32,447 nt of DNA from Streptomyces sp. rh34 (GCF_002551245.1 NZ_NTGZ01000061.1:1-32447), one strand, 5' to 3'; shown: positions 15,123 to 23,072, counted from the stretch's first letter. Notes: generated by a model from the sequence alone, not told the origin. Translations and numbers: made by a program.

Positions 15123-15234
15123 GTGCATGTGCAGCGTGACGTCGGCCAAAGAGATCTGGGCCGGCCGGCGGTCGAGCCAGCACCTTCTTCCCAGGGATGA
15201 CGCCATGAGTCCACTCATCGCCCCCTGCCTCTGA
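15121..15234 (+). CDS. Possible small upstream ORF (37 residues)
   Basis: The frame reads MCMCSVTSAKEIWAGRRS... and ends ...SPLIAPCL, with a TGA at 15232-15234. Two ATGs (15121, 15127) fall at the predicted transcription start of the TTGACA promoter, so it could be read from a leaderless or near-leaderless mRNA. It ends 107 bases before the reductase-hemerythrin gene, which has no obvious ribosome-binding site of its own. The product is not recognised; it could be a leader peptide or just a chance open frame. Confidence 0.25.
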   Translation: MCMCSVTSAKEIWAGRRSSQHLLPRDDAMSPLIAPCL

Positions 15235-15341
15235 GCAGCCGCGCTCCGAGCGCGCCTTCGCATCCGAACACCTCACCGCGGAAACCCCGCGACGCAGGGC
15301 CTTCGCCTGCCCGCTTTCCTTCCGGGAGACCCAGAACCTCC

Positions 15342-16247
15342 ATGCCTCAGAACTTCCAGCTGTCCGTCATCGCCGAGTTCCGCGCCAACGCCGGGAAGGT
15401 CGGCGGCCCCTTCGAGGGCTCCGACCTCCTGTTGCTCACGACGACCGGGGCCCGCTCCGGCACACAGCACACGACGCCACTCGGATACGTCCGCGACGGC
15501 CGCCGGCTCCTCGTCGTCGCCTCCAACCTCGGCGCACCGCTCCACCCCGACTGGTACCGCAACCTCCTCGCCCGTCCCACCGTGCGGGTCGAGCTGGGGG
15601 ACGAGGAGTTCGAGTCCCTCGCCATGCCGGCCGAAGGGGCCCGACGCGACGAACTCTTCGCCCGGGTCGTCGCCGAAGCGCCCGGGTACGCGGAGTATCA
15701 GGACGCCACCGACCGGGCGCTGCCGGTCGTGGTCCTGGAACTCCCCGACCCCGACGTGACGGCTCCCGCGATCACCTCGCTCGCCGACAAGCTGGTGGAG
15801 GTGCACACCTGGCTGCGCGGCCAGTTGCTCCACGTGGGCGCCGAGACGGAGGCGCACTTCGCCGCGCGGGCTTCCCACCCGGGCGGGGGCGAACCGCCCG
15901 CACCCGGGCTCGGGCTGCAGATCCGGCAGCGCTGCCTGGCGTTCTGCCAGGCGTTGGAGTTCCACCACACGGCCGAGGACGGCCACATGTTCCCCACGAT
16001 GGAGGGCTACCACCCGCACCTGGTGGACGTCTTCGACCGGCTGCGGGAGGAGCACCGGAGCATCGGGGCCGTACAGACGGCGCTCGCCGCACTGCTGGCC
16101 GACGTCGCCATCGCGGAGCCGGACCGCTTCCGCGCCGAACTGGCCCGGATGACCCAGGAGCTGACCGCCCACCTCGACTACGAGGAGGAGCACCTCCTGC
16201 CCCTGCTGGCCGATGTTCCCTGGCCCCCGGCGCCGCCCGCGTCCTGA
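15342..16247 (+). CDS. Ddn-type (F420-dependent) reductase fused to hemerythrin domain
   Basis: A 301-residue two-domain protein. Residues 1-135 match the nitroreductase/DUF385 split-barrel of F420H2-dependent quinone reductases such as Ddn (LLLLTTTGARSGTQHTTPLGY, then SNLGAPLHPDWYRNLLARP). Residues 145-295 form a hemerythrin HHE four-helix bundle with candidate di-iron ligands His155, His208/Glu212, His238 and His277/Glu281. The reductase half could draw electrons from F420H2 while the hemerythrin half binds O2, NO or peroxide; this pairing suggests redox or oxygen sensing or detoxification. It stands alone, convergent with the osmoprotectant-binding-protein gene 13 bases downstream. Confidence 0.88.
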   Translation: MPQNFQLSVIAEFRANAGKVGGPFEGSDLLLLTTTGARSGTQHTTPLGYVRDGRRLLVVASNLGAPLHPDWYRNLLARPTVRVELGDEEFESLAMPAEGARRDELFARVVAEAPGYAEYQDATDRALPVVVLELPDPDVTAPAITSLADKLVEVHTWLRGQLLHVGAETEAHFAARASHPGGGEPPAPGLGLQIRQRCLAFCQALEFHHTAEDGHMFPTMEGYHPHLVDVFDRLREEHRSIGAVQTALAALLADVAIAEPDRFRAELARMTQELTAHLDYEEEHLLPLLADVPWPPAPPAS

Positions 16248-16260
16248 GCTGTCGGGCGGC

Positions 16261-17211
16261 TCAGTCCCTCGGGAGGAGCTTCTTCGACTTCAGGTAGGTG
16301 CGCGCCACGTCCTCGGGCAGCCTGCGCCAGCTGTCGACCCGCTCGTTCATCGACGCCAGGTCGGCGGTGGTCAGCACGGTGTTGAGCCGGCCGACGGCGT
16401 CGCGCACCCCGGTGCTCCCGGCGCGGGCGCGGTTGACGACGGGGACCACGTAGTCCGCGTTCTGGAGCTTCTTGTCGTCCTCCAGCAGCACAAGACCGAA
16501 CTGGTCCAGTGTGGCGTCGGTCGTGGTGGTCAGGACCATCTGGTCCTGACCACTCTGCACCGCCTGCTTGGCCTGGGTGGTGCCGACGCCCTTCGGGTCG
16601 ACGGCGACGACGTCGATGCCGTACGTCTCGCGCAGGCCGGGTGCGCAGTAGGGCCGCTGTACGCATTCATCGCCCGCCGCCAGCCGTACGGGCAGCTTCG
16701 CGGCGCCGACGTCGCTGAGGGTCTTGAGCCCGTGTCTCCTCGCGTACGCGGCGGTGACGGCGAAGGCGTTCTGGTCAACGGCCCGGCCGGGGTCGAGCAC
16801 GGTCAGTCCGCGCGGGGCGGCGAGCGCGCGGAGCGCCTTCATGGTGGCGGTTCGGTCGGGCGAACCGACGGGGGGCGCGTCGGCGCCGTTGGCCTTGGCG
16901 TTCAACCAGTCGGCGAAGGTCGCCGCGTACTCCGGCACCACGTCGATCTGACCGTTCTCCAGGGCGGGTTCGTAGATCTCCCGGTTGGTCACGGAGATGA
17001 TGCCGGCGGAGTACCCGGCGCGCTCCAGGAGCAGTGCGTACATCTGGGCCAGCAGCTCGCTCTCGGTGAACCCGGCGGATCCGACGGTGAGTTCCCTGCT
17101 GTCGCCGGGCGGTGCGGTGACCTCGCCCCGGTTCTCCAGCGTCGGGCCGGTGGTGCAGGCGGTGGCGGCGAGGAGGGCCAGCGCGGCCAGGGCCCGGCCG
17201 GCGCGGCTCAC
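16261..17211 (-). CDS. opuCC: Osmoprotectant-binding lipoprotein (OpuCC/ProX-like)
   Basis: A 316-residue extracellular receptor for glycine betaine/choline-type compounds. The N-terminus has a signal helix and a lipobox ending at Cys19 (AATAC). The body has OpuAC-family features: LTVGSAGFTESELLAQMYALLL, IDVVPEYAATFADWL and, near the C-terminus, the LNTVLTTADLASMNERVD hinge region. GTG at 17211 overlaps the permease stop as GTGA; the long upstream extension of the frame antiparallels the permease. It is the last gene of the minus-strand trio, whose ATPase is encoded at 12576-13739. Confidence 0.86.
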   Translation of the reverse strand: MSRAGRALAALALLAATACTTGPTLENRGEVTAPPGDSRELTVGSAGFTESELLAQMYALLLERAGYSAGIISVTNREIYEPALENGQIDVVPEYAATFADWLNAKANGADAPPVGSPDRTATMKALRALAAPRGLTVLDPGRAVDQNAFAVTAAYARRHGLKTLSDVGAAKLPVRLAAGDECVQRPYCAPGLRETYGIDVVAVDPKGVGTTQAKQAVQSGQDQMVLTTTTDATLDQFGLVLLEDDKKLQNADYVVPVVNRARAGSTGVRDAVGRLNTVLTTADLASMNERVDSWRRLPEDVARTYLKSKKLLPRD

Positions 17212-17879
17212 ACGGCCTCTCTTCCGCGCCGGGGGGCGAGACGCTGCCCGGCCTCGAAGAGGCTCTCGACGAGGAGGGCGAAGGCGGCCACCAGGATCGC
17301 TCCGGCCACCACCTGCGGGGTGGAGGCGAGGTTGAAGCCCGCGGTGATGATCCGGCCCAGTCCCCCGCCGCCGGCCAGCGCCGCGAGGGTGGCGGTGGCC
17401 ACCAGCTGGACGGCGGCGATCCGCACACCGGTGAGGATCAGCGGCAGGGCGAGCGGCAGTTCCACGCCCAGCAGCATCTGGCGGCCGGTCATGCCCATCC
17501 CCCGGGCGGCCCGGACGACGTCCCGGTCGACCTCGCGCATCCCGACGTAGGCGTTGGTGAGGAGCGGCGGCACGGCGAACAGGACGAGCGCGATGATCGT
17601 CGACCACTGGCCGTGGGTGCCGATGGGCGTGAGCAGCAGCAGGACCAGGACGGCGAAGGTGGGTACGGCCCGGCCGATGTTGGAGAGGTTGACGGCGAGC
17701 GCGCCGCCCTTGCCGAGGTGGCCCAGGACGAGGGCCACGGGAAGGGCGATCAGACAGCTGATGAGCAGACAGACGGCGGTGAGGAAGAGGTGTTCGCCGA
17801 GCCGGCTCCAGACGCCGTCGGGGCCGGACCAGTGGTCGGCCGTCGTGAGCCAGGACCAGGCGTCGGAGAGGGTGTTCAT
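17208..17879 (-). CDS. Osmoprotectant ABC transporter permease
   Basis: A 223-residue permease of the OpuCB/OpuCD type with about six membrane helices. The family block GRAVPTFAVLVLLL, the EAA loop region ARGMGMTGRQMLLGVELPLALPLILTG and AALAGGGGLGRIITAGF are clear. It forms the channel with the next permease, 28 bases upstream, and is coupled to the binding-protein gene by a 4-base overlap. Confidence 0.87.
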   Translation of the reverse strand: MNTLSDAWSWLTTADHWSGPDGVWSRLGEHLFLTAVCLLISCLIALPVALVLGHLGKGGALAVNLSNIGRAVPTFAVLVLLLLTPIGTHGQWSTIIALVLFAVPPLLTNAYVGMREVDRDVVRAARGMGMTGRQMLLGVELPLALPLILTGVRIAAVQLVATATLAALAGGGGLGRIITAGFNLASTPQVVAGAILVAAFALLVESLFEAGQRLAPRRGREAV

Positions 17880-17907
17880 GCCTGCCTCCGCGCCGCGCGG
17901 GACGTCT

Positions 17908-18585
17908 TCACGCCTGCCTCCGGGTCCAGGGGGTCAGCAGCCGTCCCGCTCCCAGGAGCAGCAGGTCGGCGGCGACGGCGATGACGACGCACAGCACGGA
18001 GGCGGTGAGCACCTGGGCCTTGAAGTAGGTGTTCATGCCGGAGTAGATGAGGTTGCCGAGTCCGCCGTGGCCGACGATCGCCCCGACGGTGACCAGGGAG
18101 ACGGCGGAGACGGTGGCGATGCGCAGCCCGGCCATCGCGGCGGGCAGCGCGAGCGGGAGCTCCACGGCGAGCAGCAGGCGCAGCGGCCCGTACCCCATGC
18201 CGCGTGCGGCCTGCCGGGTCTCCTCGGGGACGGCCCGGAGCCCGGCCAGGATGTTGCGGACGAGCAGCGTCAGCGAGTAGAGGACGAGCCCCGCGATCAC
18301 CAGCGCGGCGGAGAGTCCGTAGAGCGGCAGCAGCAGCGAGAACATCGCCAGCGACGGGATCGTGTACAGGATCGTCGTCAGCCCGAGCACCGGGCCGGCC
18401 GCCCAGCGCCACCGGCGGGCGGCGAGCGCCAGGGGAACCGCGAGCAGGAGGGCGAAGGCCACCGAGGCGGCTGTCAGCTGGAGATGTTGCAGCACGGCGT
18501 CCACCAGGATCTCGCGGCGGCTGGAGAGATAGGCCCCGCAGATCCACTCGTTACGGGCGAGGCAGTCGTCCGGGGGCGCCGTCAC
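17908..18585 (-). CDS. Osmoprotectant ABC transporter permease
   Basis: A 225-residue permease from the GTG at 18585. The N-terminal CLARNEWICGAYLSSRRE motif, typical of actinobacterial betaine permeases, is followed by about five or six membrane helices with YTIPSLAMFSLLLPL, the EAA loop ARGMGYGPLRLLLAVELPLALP and VGAIVGHGGLGNLIYSG. The frame extends to 18708 but that part overlaps the twin TetR-type operators and is not protein-like. The first gene of the trio; its promoter is not obvious and may lie among those operators. Confidence 0.82.
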   Translation of the reverse strand: MTAPPDDCLARNEWICGAYLSSRREILVDAVLQHLQLTAASVAFALLLAVPLALAARRWRWAAGPVLGLTTILYTIPSLAMFSLLLPLYGLSAALVIAGLVLYSLTLLVRNILAGLRAVPEETRQAARGMGYGPLRLLLAVELPLALPAAMAGLRIATVSAVSLVTVGAIVGHGGLGNLIYSGMNTYFKAQVLTASVLCVVIAVAADLLLLGAGRLLTPWTRRQA

Positions 18586-18644
18586 CCGTCCATTCGAGCG
18601 TGGCAGGGCGCCCGTCGCGCGTCGGGGGCCGCCGTTCGGAGGTT

Positions 18645-18660
18645 TTGAGCGAGTGCTCAA
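18645..18660. promoter_or_regulatory. TetR-type operator, copy 1
   Basis: TTGAGCGAGTGCTCAA, arms TTGAGC/GCTCAA with a 4-base centre. It covers the -35 of the promoter for the SRPBCC operon and is the exact reverse complement of copy 2. Confidence 0.75.
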
Positions 18661-18674
18661 CTCTCTGGTAGCGT
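18645..18674 (+). promoter_or_regulatory. Promoter of the SRPBCC-DUF4166-TetR operon
   Basis: TTGAGC (18645-18650), an 18-base spacer and TAGCGT (18669-18674) fit the Streptomyces housekeeping promoter pattern. The start would be near 18681, between the two operator copies, giving a leader of about 50 bases. Confidence 0.62.
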
Positions 18675-18689
18675 CCCGGCGCACAAGGG

Positions 18690-18705
18690 TTGAGCACTCG
18701 CTCAA
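18690..18705. promoter_or_regulatory. TetR-type operator, copy 2
   Basis: TTGAGCACTCGCTCAA, same arms as copy 1 and its exact reverse complement, 45 bp away centre to centre. It lies just after the predicted transcription start, so a repressor here would act as a roadblock. Confidence 0.75.
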
Positions 18706-18729
18706 CACCCGTGGCTACCGGGGGCACGC

Positions 18730-19422
18730 GTGGGGCTGTACATAGAGGCGTTGATCCGTACCGATCCGGAGCGCCTGTGGGCACGGACCCAGGACCCTGG
18801 TCAGCATCAGCGGTGGGATCTGCGCTTCACCGAGATCAGCCCCCTGCCCGGACCTGCGGGTTCCGCCCAGCGGTTCCGGTACGCGACCCGGGTGCTGCCC
18901 TTCCTGACCGTCGCGGGGACCGGGACGAGCGCGGGTGAGCGGCACCGGGAGGACGGCGAGCGGGTCTCCGCGCTGCGCTTCGCCTCCTCCGAGAAGCTGT
19001 CGCCGCTGTCCGAGGGCAGCGGCTACTGGCGCTACGTCCCCACCGCCGACGGCATCCGCTTCCTGACCGGTTACGACTACCGGACCCGCTGGGGCCGCTT
19101 CGGCGCGGTCGCGGACCGGCTGGTGTTCCGGCCGCTGATGGGCTGGGCGACCGCCTGGTCCTTCGACCGGCTGCGACTGTGGTGCGAGCGTGACATCAGC
19201 CCCGCCCGGTCGCTGACACATGCTCTGGCGGAGGTCCTGGCCCGGATCCTCGTGGTGGCGGCGGCCCTGCCCTTCGGCCCGGCGGCCATACTGCCCGCCG
19301 CCCTGGCCGCGCTGCTGGCACCCCCGTCCCCGCTCACGCCCGCCGCCCGCCGCTGTCTGCGCGGAGCGCCCGGCCGCCCGGCCGCCGCCCCGTCCCTCCT
19401 CGCCCGACTGGAGCGCCCATGA
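18730..19422 (+). CDS. SRPBCC-fold protein with C-terminal membrane segment
   Basis: A 230-residue protein. The first 160 residues look like a START/SRPBCC ligand-binding domain (GLYIEALIRTDPERLWARTQDPGQ, then WDLRFTEI and a W/R-rich C-terminal helix region). Residues about 165-200 form a hydrophobic Ala/Leu/Pro stretch that may anchor it in the membrane. The GTG at 18730 follows a GGGGG-rich leader. Its stop overlaps the DUF4166 ATG by 4 bases. Ligand unknown; the neighbours suggest a lipid-like or hydrophobic compound, as inference only. Confidence 0.78.
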   Translation: MGLYIEALIRTDPERLWARTQDPGQHQRWDLRFTEISPLPGPAGSAQRFRYATRVLPFLTVAGTGTSAGERHREDGERVSALRFASSEKLSPLSEGSGYWRYVPTADGIRFLTGYDYRTRWGRFGAVADRLVFRPLMGWATAWSFDRLRLWCERDISPARSLTHALAEVLARILVVAAALPFGPAAILPAALAALLAPPSPLTPAARRCLRGAPGRPAAAPSLLARLERP

Positions 19423-20099
19423 CCTCGATCTTCGCCCGTGCGATGGGGGAGGACTTCGAGCGGCTCCACCCGCAGCTGCGCCGACGCTTCTCGGTCGGTC
19501 TGGAAAGCGGGGAGGCGTGCGTCGGGCGCGGTTCCATGGACCGGATCTGGCACGGCCGGGCGTTCGTGAAGCCGTTCCTCGCGCTCGGCGCCACGCGCAA
19601 CATCCTGGTGCCGAGGACCGGCCGCGACATCCCGTTCACCATCGAGAACGTGCCGTACACCGACGCCCACGGCCGTGAGACCGTGACCTTCGTCCGGACG
19701 TTCGCCCTGCCGGACGGTCCGCGCCGCTTCGACGCGACGATGGTGCACAGTCCCGAGCGGTCCTGCGTGCTGGACTACCTCGGCACCCACCAGCACCTGG
19801 CCTCCGACCTGCGGCTCACCGCGGAGCCCGACGGTTCCCTGCTCATCCGCTCCGGGGAACACCGTTTCCGCGAAGGGCCCCTAGACGTACGGGTTCCCCG
19901 GCTGATCGGGGGCGACGCCGAGGTCCGCGAGTCCTTCGACGACGCCACGGGCCGTTTCCGCATCCGGGTGGCGGTGACCAATCGCCGCTTCGGCCCGCTG
20001 TTCGGATACGAGGGCACGTTCCGCGCCCGCTATGTCGACGCCCTGCGCCACGGCGTTCGGGCGGGTCTGCGCCCGGTCCGCGAAGAGGCGCGGGCGTGA
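19419..20099 (+). CDS. DUF4166 domain protein
   Basis: A 226-residue protein that matches DUF4166 in layout: EDFERLHPQLRRRFSVG at the N-terminus, WHGRAFVKPFLALGATRNILVP, then NVPYTDAHGRETVTFVRTF and a C-terminal FGYEGTFRARYV. DUF4166 is often found fused to saccharopine-dehydrogenase-like reductases; here it is free-standing. Function unknown. It is coupled by 4-base overlaps to the SRPBCC gene before it and the TetR gene after it. Confidence 0.8.
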   Translation: MTSIFARAMGEDFERLHPQLRRRFSVGLESGEACVGRGSMDRIWHGRAFVKPFLALGATRNILVPRTGRDIPFTIENVPYTDAHGRETVTFVRTFALPDGPRRFDATMVHSPERSCVLDYLGTHQHLASDLRLTAEPDGSLLIRSGEHRFREGPLDVRVPRLIGGDAEVRESFDDATGRFRIRVAVTNRRFGPLFGYEGTFRARYVDALRHGVRAGLRPVREEARA

Positions 20100-20743
20100 C
20101 GGGGAGCGCGGCGGGCACGGACACCCGCACGAAGCTCCTGGAGGGCGCGCTGCGCACGCTCGCCGAACAGGGGATCGCCAGGACGTCGGCCCGCTCGGTG
20201 GCCGCCTCGGCCGGGGTCAACCAGGCGCTGGTCTTCTACCACTTCGGCTCGGTCGACGAGCTGCTGGCGGCGGCCTGCCGGTACGGCGCGGAGCAGCGGG
20301 TGGCCCGTCACCGCGACCGGCTCGCCGCCGTGACGACCCTCGCCGAGCTGCTGGAGTGCGGGCGCGCACTGCACGAGGAGGAGCGGGCCGGCGGCCATGT
20401 CGCCTTTCTCGCACAGGTGCTCGCGGGGGCCCAGACCCAGCCCCGGCTGGCGCCCGCGACCGCGGCCGGGCTCGACCTGTGGACCGCCGAGATCGAGAAG
20501 GTCCTGGTCCGGGTCCTGGCGGACTCACCGCTGGGCGAGTTCACCGACCCGGTGGGGCTGGCGCGCGCCGTGACCGGGTCGTTCGTGGGCCTGGAGCTGT
20601 ACGAGGGCGTCGACCCCGCGGGGGCGAGGCGCGCCTTCGACGCGCTGGAGCAGCTCGCCGAGCTGGCCGGGGTGCTGGACGAGCTCGGCCCGGTCGCCCG
20701 GCGTGCGGTGCGCCATCGGCTGCGGCGCACGGGGAGGGCGTAG
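20096..20743 (+). CDS. TetR/AcrR family transcriptional regulator
   Basis: A 215-residue repressor. The N-terminal HTH (about 10-57) reads TRTKLLEGALRTLAEQGIARTSARSVAASAGVNQALVFYHFGSVDELL, a textbook TetR DNA-binding domain, shown here only by its key parts ARTSARSVA and VFYHFGS. The rest is a helical ligand-binding domain. It is the last gene of the operon (GTG start in a GTGA overlap) and is the natural candidate to bind the two TTGAGC...GCTCAA operators at 18645-18705, giving autoregulation. The inducer may be the ligand of the SRPBCC protein. Confidence 0.9.
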   Translation: MTGSAAGTDTRTKLLEGALRTLAEQGIARTSARSVAASAGVNQALVFYHFGSVDELLAAACRYGAEQRVARHRDRLAAVTTLAELLECGRALHEEERAGGHVAFLAQVLAGAQTQPRLAPATAAGLDLWTAEIEKVLVRVLADSPLGEFTDPVGLARAVTGSFVGLELYEGVDPAGARRAFDALEQLAELAGVLDELGPVARRAVRHRLRRTGRA

Positions 20744-20966
20744 GGAGGCGACTCGCGACGGGAGCGGGGAACGACCTGGCGTTCCCGAGCAACCCTCCTC
20801 GCCCTGCTGCCGTCTTGATCAACGACAGGACGGTGCGCCGCGTGTGACCTGCGGCGCCCAACCCCCACAAGATCCGGGCCCGCACGACCGCCGGACTATA
20901 CCCCCCGCGTATACATGGAGGGCATAGCCACGCCGGCGCGGGCCCGGCACCGCGCGGAAGGCCCCC
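20744..20966. promoter_or_regulatory. Intergenic region before the TPR gene
   Basis: A weak terminator, GGGAACG (20767-20773) and CGTTCCC (20780-20786), ends the TetR operon. TATAC-N7-GTATA (20897-20913) is an inverted repeat about 55 bases before the TPR start and may be an operator. No convincing -35 was found for a TPR promoter. No gene is seen in this stretch. Confidence 0.4.
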
Positions 20967-22025
20967 ATGCAGACCAAGGCACTGGCGCCCGAGTACCAGG
21001 GAGCACTCACCAAGATGTCGGTGAACGCCTCCCTCACCGACGTACTGGCCGAAGGCATACGCCACTTGAGGCAGGCCGAGCTCTCCGGATCACAGGAGGA
21101 GGTGGCGCGTTCGGGCCTCGCCGTGGCCGAGGCGCACCGCAGGCTCGGGCAGGTCGCGGAGGCCGACCGGGCCTGGAAGGCCAGCTACCGGGCCGCGCGG
21201 ACGGCAGGGAACACCGGGGCGATGGCGTGGGCACTGTGGAGCGGGGGCACGCTGGCGCGCCAACGCGGGGCGCTGCGCCTCGCGTTCAGGCTGCTCGGCC
21301 TCGCCGCGGAGCTGGGGAAGCGGGGCGGCGACGTGGTCGCCCGCGGCTATTCGCTGGCCGGCCTCGCCGAGACCGGACGGATCCAGGGCGACTACGCGAC
21401 CGTCGCGACGCTGCACGAACAGCTGCTGGCCGAGGCCCGCGCACGGGGCGAGGCCCGGCACACCGTCTGGGCGCTGGAGGGCATAGCGCAGATCCACCGC
21501 AACACCGGTTCGCTGGACACGGCGCTGGAGATGTTCGAGGAGGCGGCCATCCTCGCGGGCGACGCGGACGACCGGCGCGGCCGGGCCTGGGCCCTGCGTG
21601 GCATCGCCGACATCGTCTCCCTCCGGGACGGGGCGACCGGGCGCGCACTCGGTCTGCTCTCCGAGGCCGAGGTCACCTGCCGCGAGATGAACCTCTCCAG
21701 CGCCCTGGCGTACAACCACAAGATGCGGGCCAACGTGCTCTTCCGCGCCGGGCGGTACGAGGAGGCGCGCGAGGTCTACGAGCAGGCGCTCGGCGAGTTC
21801 CGCGCGATGGGCGAGCCGCGGGGTGAGGCGCTGGCATCGCTCGGCCTGGTCAAGGCGCGGGCCAGGCTCGGCCGGGACCGCGACGCCACCGCCGCCGAGC
21901 TGGACGACCTGCGCGGCAGACTGAGCCGGATCGGGCTGCTCAACGCCCAGGAGATGGTCGAGAAGGCCTACGCCGAACTCGGCGTGGAACCGGCCGCCGC
22001 GGGCGAGAGGGACGGCCGCCGATGA
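20967..22025 (+). CDS. Tetratricopeptide-repeat protein
   Basis: A 352-residue, probably cytoplasmic, all-helical protein. About six or seven TPR-like helical pairs run from residue 35 to 320 at a spacing near 40; the clearest are RGYSLAGLAETGRIQGDYA, ALEGIAQIHRNTGSLDTA and ANVLFRAGRYEEAREVYE. No enzyme or DNA-binding motif is seen, so it is likely a protein-interaction scaffold. ATG at 20967 follows GGAAGG by five bases. Its stop overlaps the prenyl synthase ATG as ATGA, so the two products are made together and may form a complex. Confidence 0.84.
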   Translation: MQTKALAPEYQGALTKMSVNASLTDVLAEGIRHLRQAELSGSQEEVARSGLAVAEAHRRLGQVAEADRAWKASYRAARTAGNTGAMAWALWSGGTLARQRGALRLAFRLLGLAAELGKRGGDVVARGYSLAGLAETGRIQGDYATVATLHEQLLAEARARGEARHTVWALEGIAQIHRNTGSLDTALEMFEEAAILAGDADDRRGRAWALRGIADIVSLRDGATGRALGLLSEAEVTCREMNLSSALAYNHKMRANVLFRAGRYEEAREVYEQALGEFRAMGEPRGEALASLGLVKARARLGRDRDATAAELDDLRGRLSRIGLLNAQEMVEKAYAELGVEPAAAGERDGRR

Positions 22026-23071
22026 CGCTCTCCACGACCGGCCTCGCGAGTGCGCCGCAGATACTGGACCGCTGCCGCGCACTGGTGCGCCCGGCCCTGG
22101 TGGAGTCGGTGGGACGGCTGCACCCCTGGCACGCGGAGACGGCGGCCTTCTCGCTGGGCTGGAGCGGGACAGGCGGCGAACCGACGCCCGGATCGCAGGG
22201 CAAGGGCGTCCGCCAGGCGCTCGCGGTGCTCGGCGCGGAGGCCGCGGGCGGCAGCGGGGAGGACGCGGTGCTCGGCGCGGTCGCCGTCGAGCTGATCCAC
22301 ACCTTCTCCCTGATCCACGACGACATCATGGACGGCGACGAGACCCGTCGCCGTCGGCCGACGTTGTGGAAGGCGTACGGCACGGGCCCGGCGGTCCTCG
22401 CGGGGGACGCGCTGTTCGCACTGGCCGTCTCCACGCTGGCGGAGGCTCCGGGTCCCGCCGGCCCGGCGGCGGTCCGGCAACTGGCGGGCGCGCTGGGCGA
22501 TCTGGTGAACGGTCAGGCACAGGACCTGCTGTTCGAGTCCCGGCCGTGGACCGGGCCCGGGGCGGTGCTGCCGCACGAGTACCGGTCGATGGCGACCCAC
22601 AAGACGGGCGCCCTGCTCGGTTGCGCCGCCGCCCTGGGCGCGGTGCTGGCCGGCGCCCCGGCGAGCACCGTCGAGGCGCTGGACGCGGCGGGGCGGCACG
22701 TGGGGGTGGCGTTCCAGGCGGTGGACGACCTGCTCGGGATCTGGGGCGATCCGCAGGTGACCGGCAAGCCGGTCCACAGCGACCTGCGGCGGCTCAAGAA
22801 GACGTACCCGGTGCTCGCGGCCCTCTCGGCCGATCACCCGGCGGCCCGGCGTCTCGACGCGCTGCTCACCTCCGCCGGGCCGCTCGACGACCTGACGGCG
22901 CGCCGTGCGGCCGAGCTGATCGACGAGGCCGGCGGGCGGCGGGCCGCGTTGGCCGAGGCGCACGAGCACCTGGCCGCGGCCCGCGCCTGTCTGGACCGGG
23001 TGCCGCTGGCCGAGGGCGCGCGCGGCGATCTGCTCACGCTGATCCCGTACCTCGTGGACCGCACCGGCTGA
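22022..23071 (+). CDS. Polyprenyl (trans-isoprenyl) diphosphate synthase
   Basis: A 349-residue class-I prenyl transferase that joins IPP units to an allylic diphosphate. The first Asp-rich motif DDIMD spans 100-104, followed by RRRRPT; Lys194 (THKTG) and the second motif DDLLGIWGD (235-243) bind the diphosphate through Mg2+. Phe95 stands five residues before the first motif, a position that limits chain length, and the motif has no two-residue insertion; product C15 or C20 is plausible but not decided. No terpene cyclase, phytoene synthase or encapsulin gene is adjacent. It is coupled to the TPR gene and followed at once by a terminator. Confidence 0.9.
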   Translation: MTLSTTGLASAPQILDRCRALVRPALVESVGRLHPWHAETAAFSLGWSGTGGEPTPGSQGKGVRQALAVLGAEAAGGSGEDAVLGAVAVELIHTFSLIHDDIMDGDETRRRRPTLWKAYGTGPAVLAGDALFALAVSTLAEAPGPAGPAAVRQLAGALGDLVNGQAQDLLFESRPWTGPGAVLPHEYRSMATHKTGALLGCAAALGAVLAGAPASTVEALDAAGRHVGVAFQAVDDLLGIWGDPQVTGKPVHSDLRRLKKTYPVLAALSADHPAARRLDALLTSAGPLDDLTARRAAELIDEAGGRRAALAEAHEHLAAARACLDRVPLAEGARGDLLTLIPYLVDRTG

Positions 23072-23072
23072 C

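Noticed and set aside
22022..23071. Encapsulin cargo prenyl transferase
   Set aside because: No encapsulin gene is near and the protein lacks the long disordered N-terminal targeting region of such cargo.
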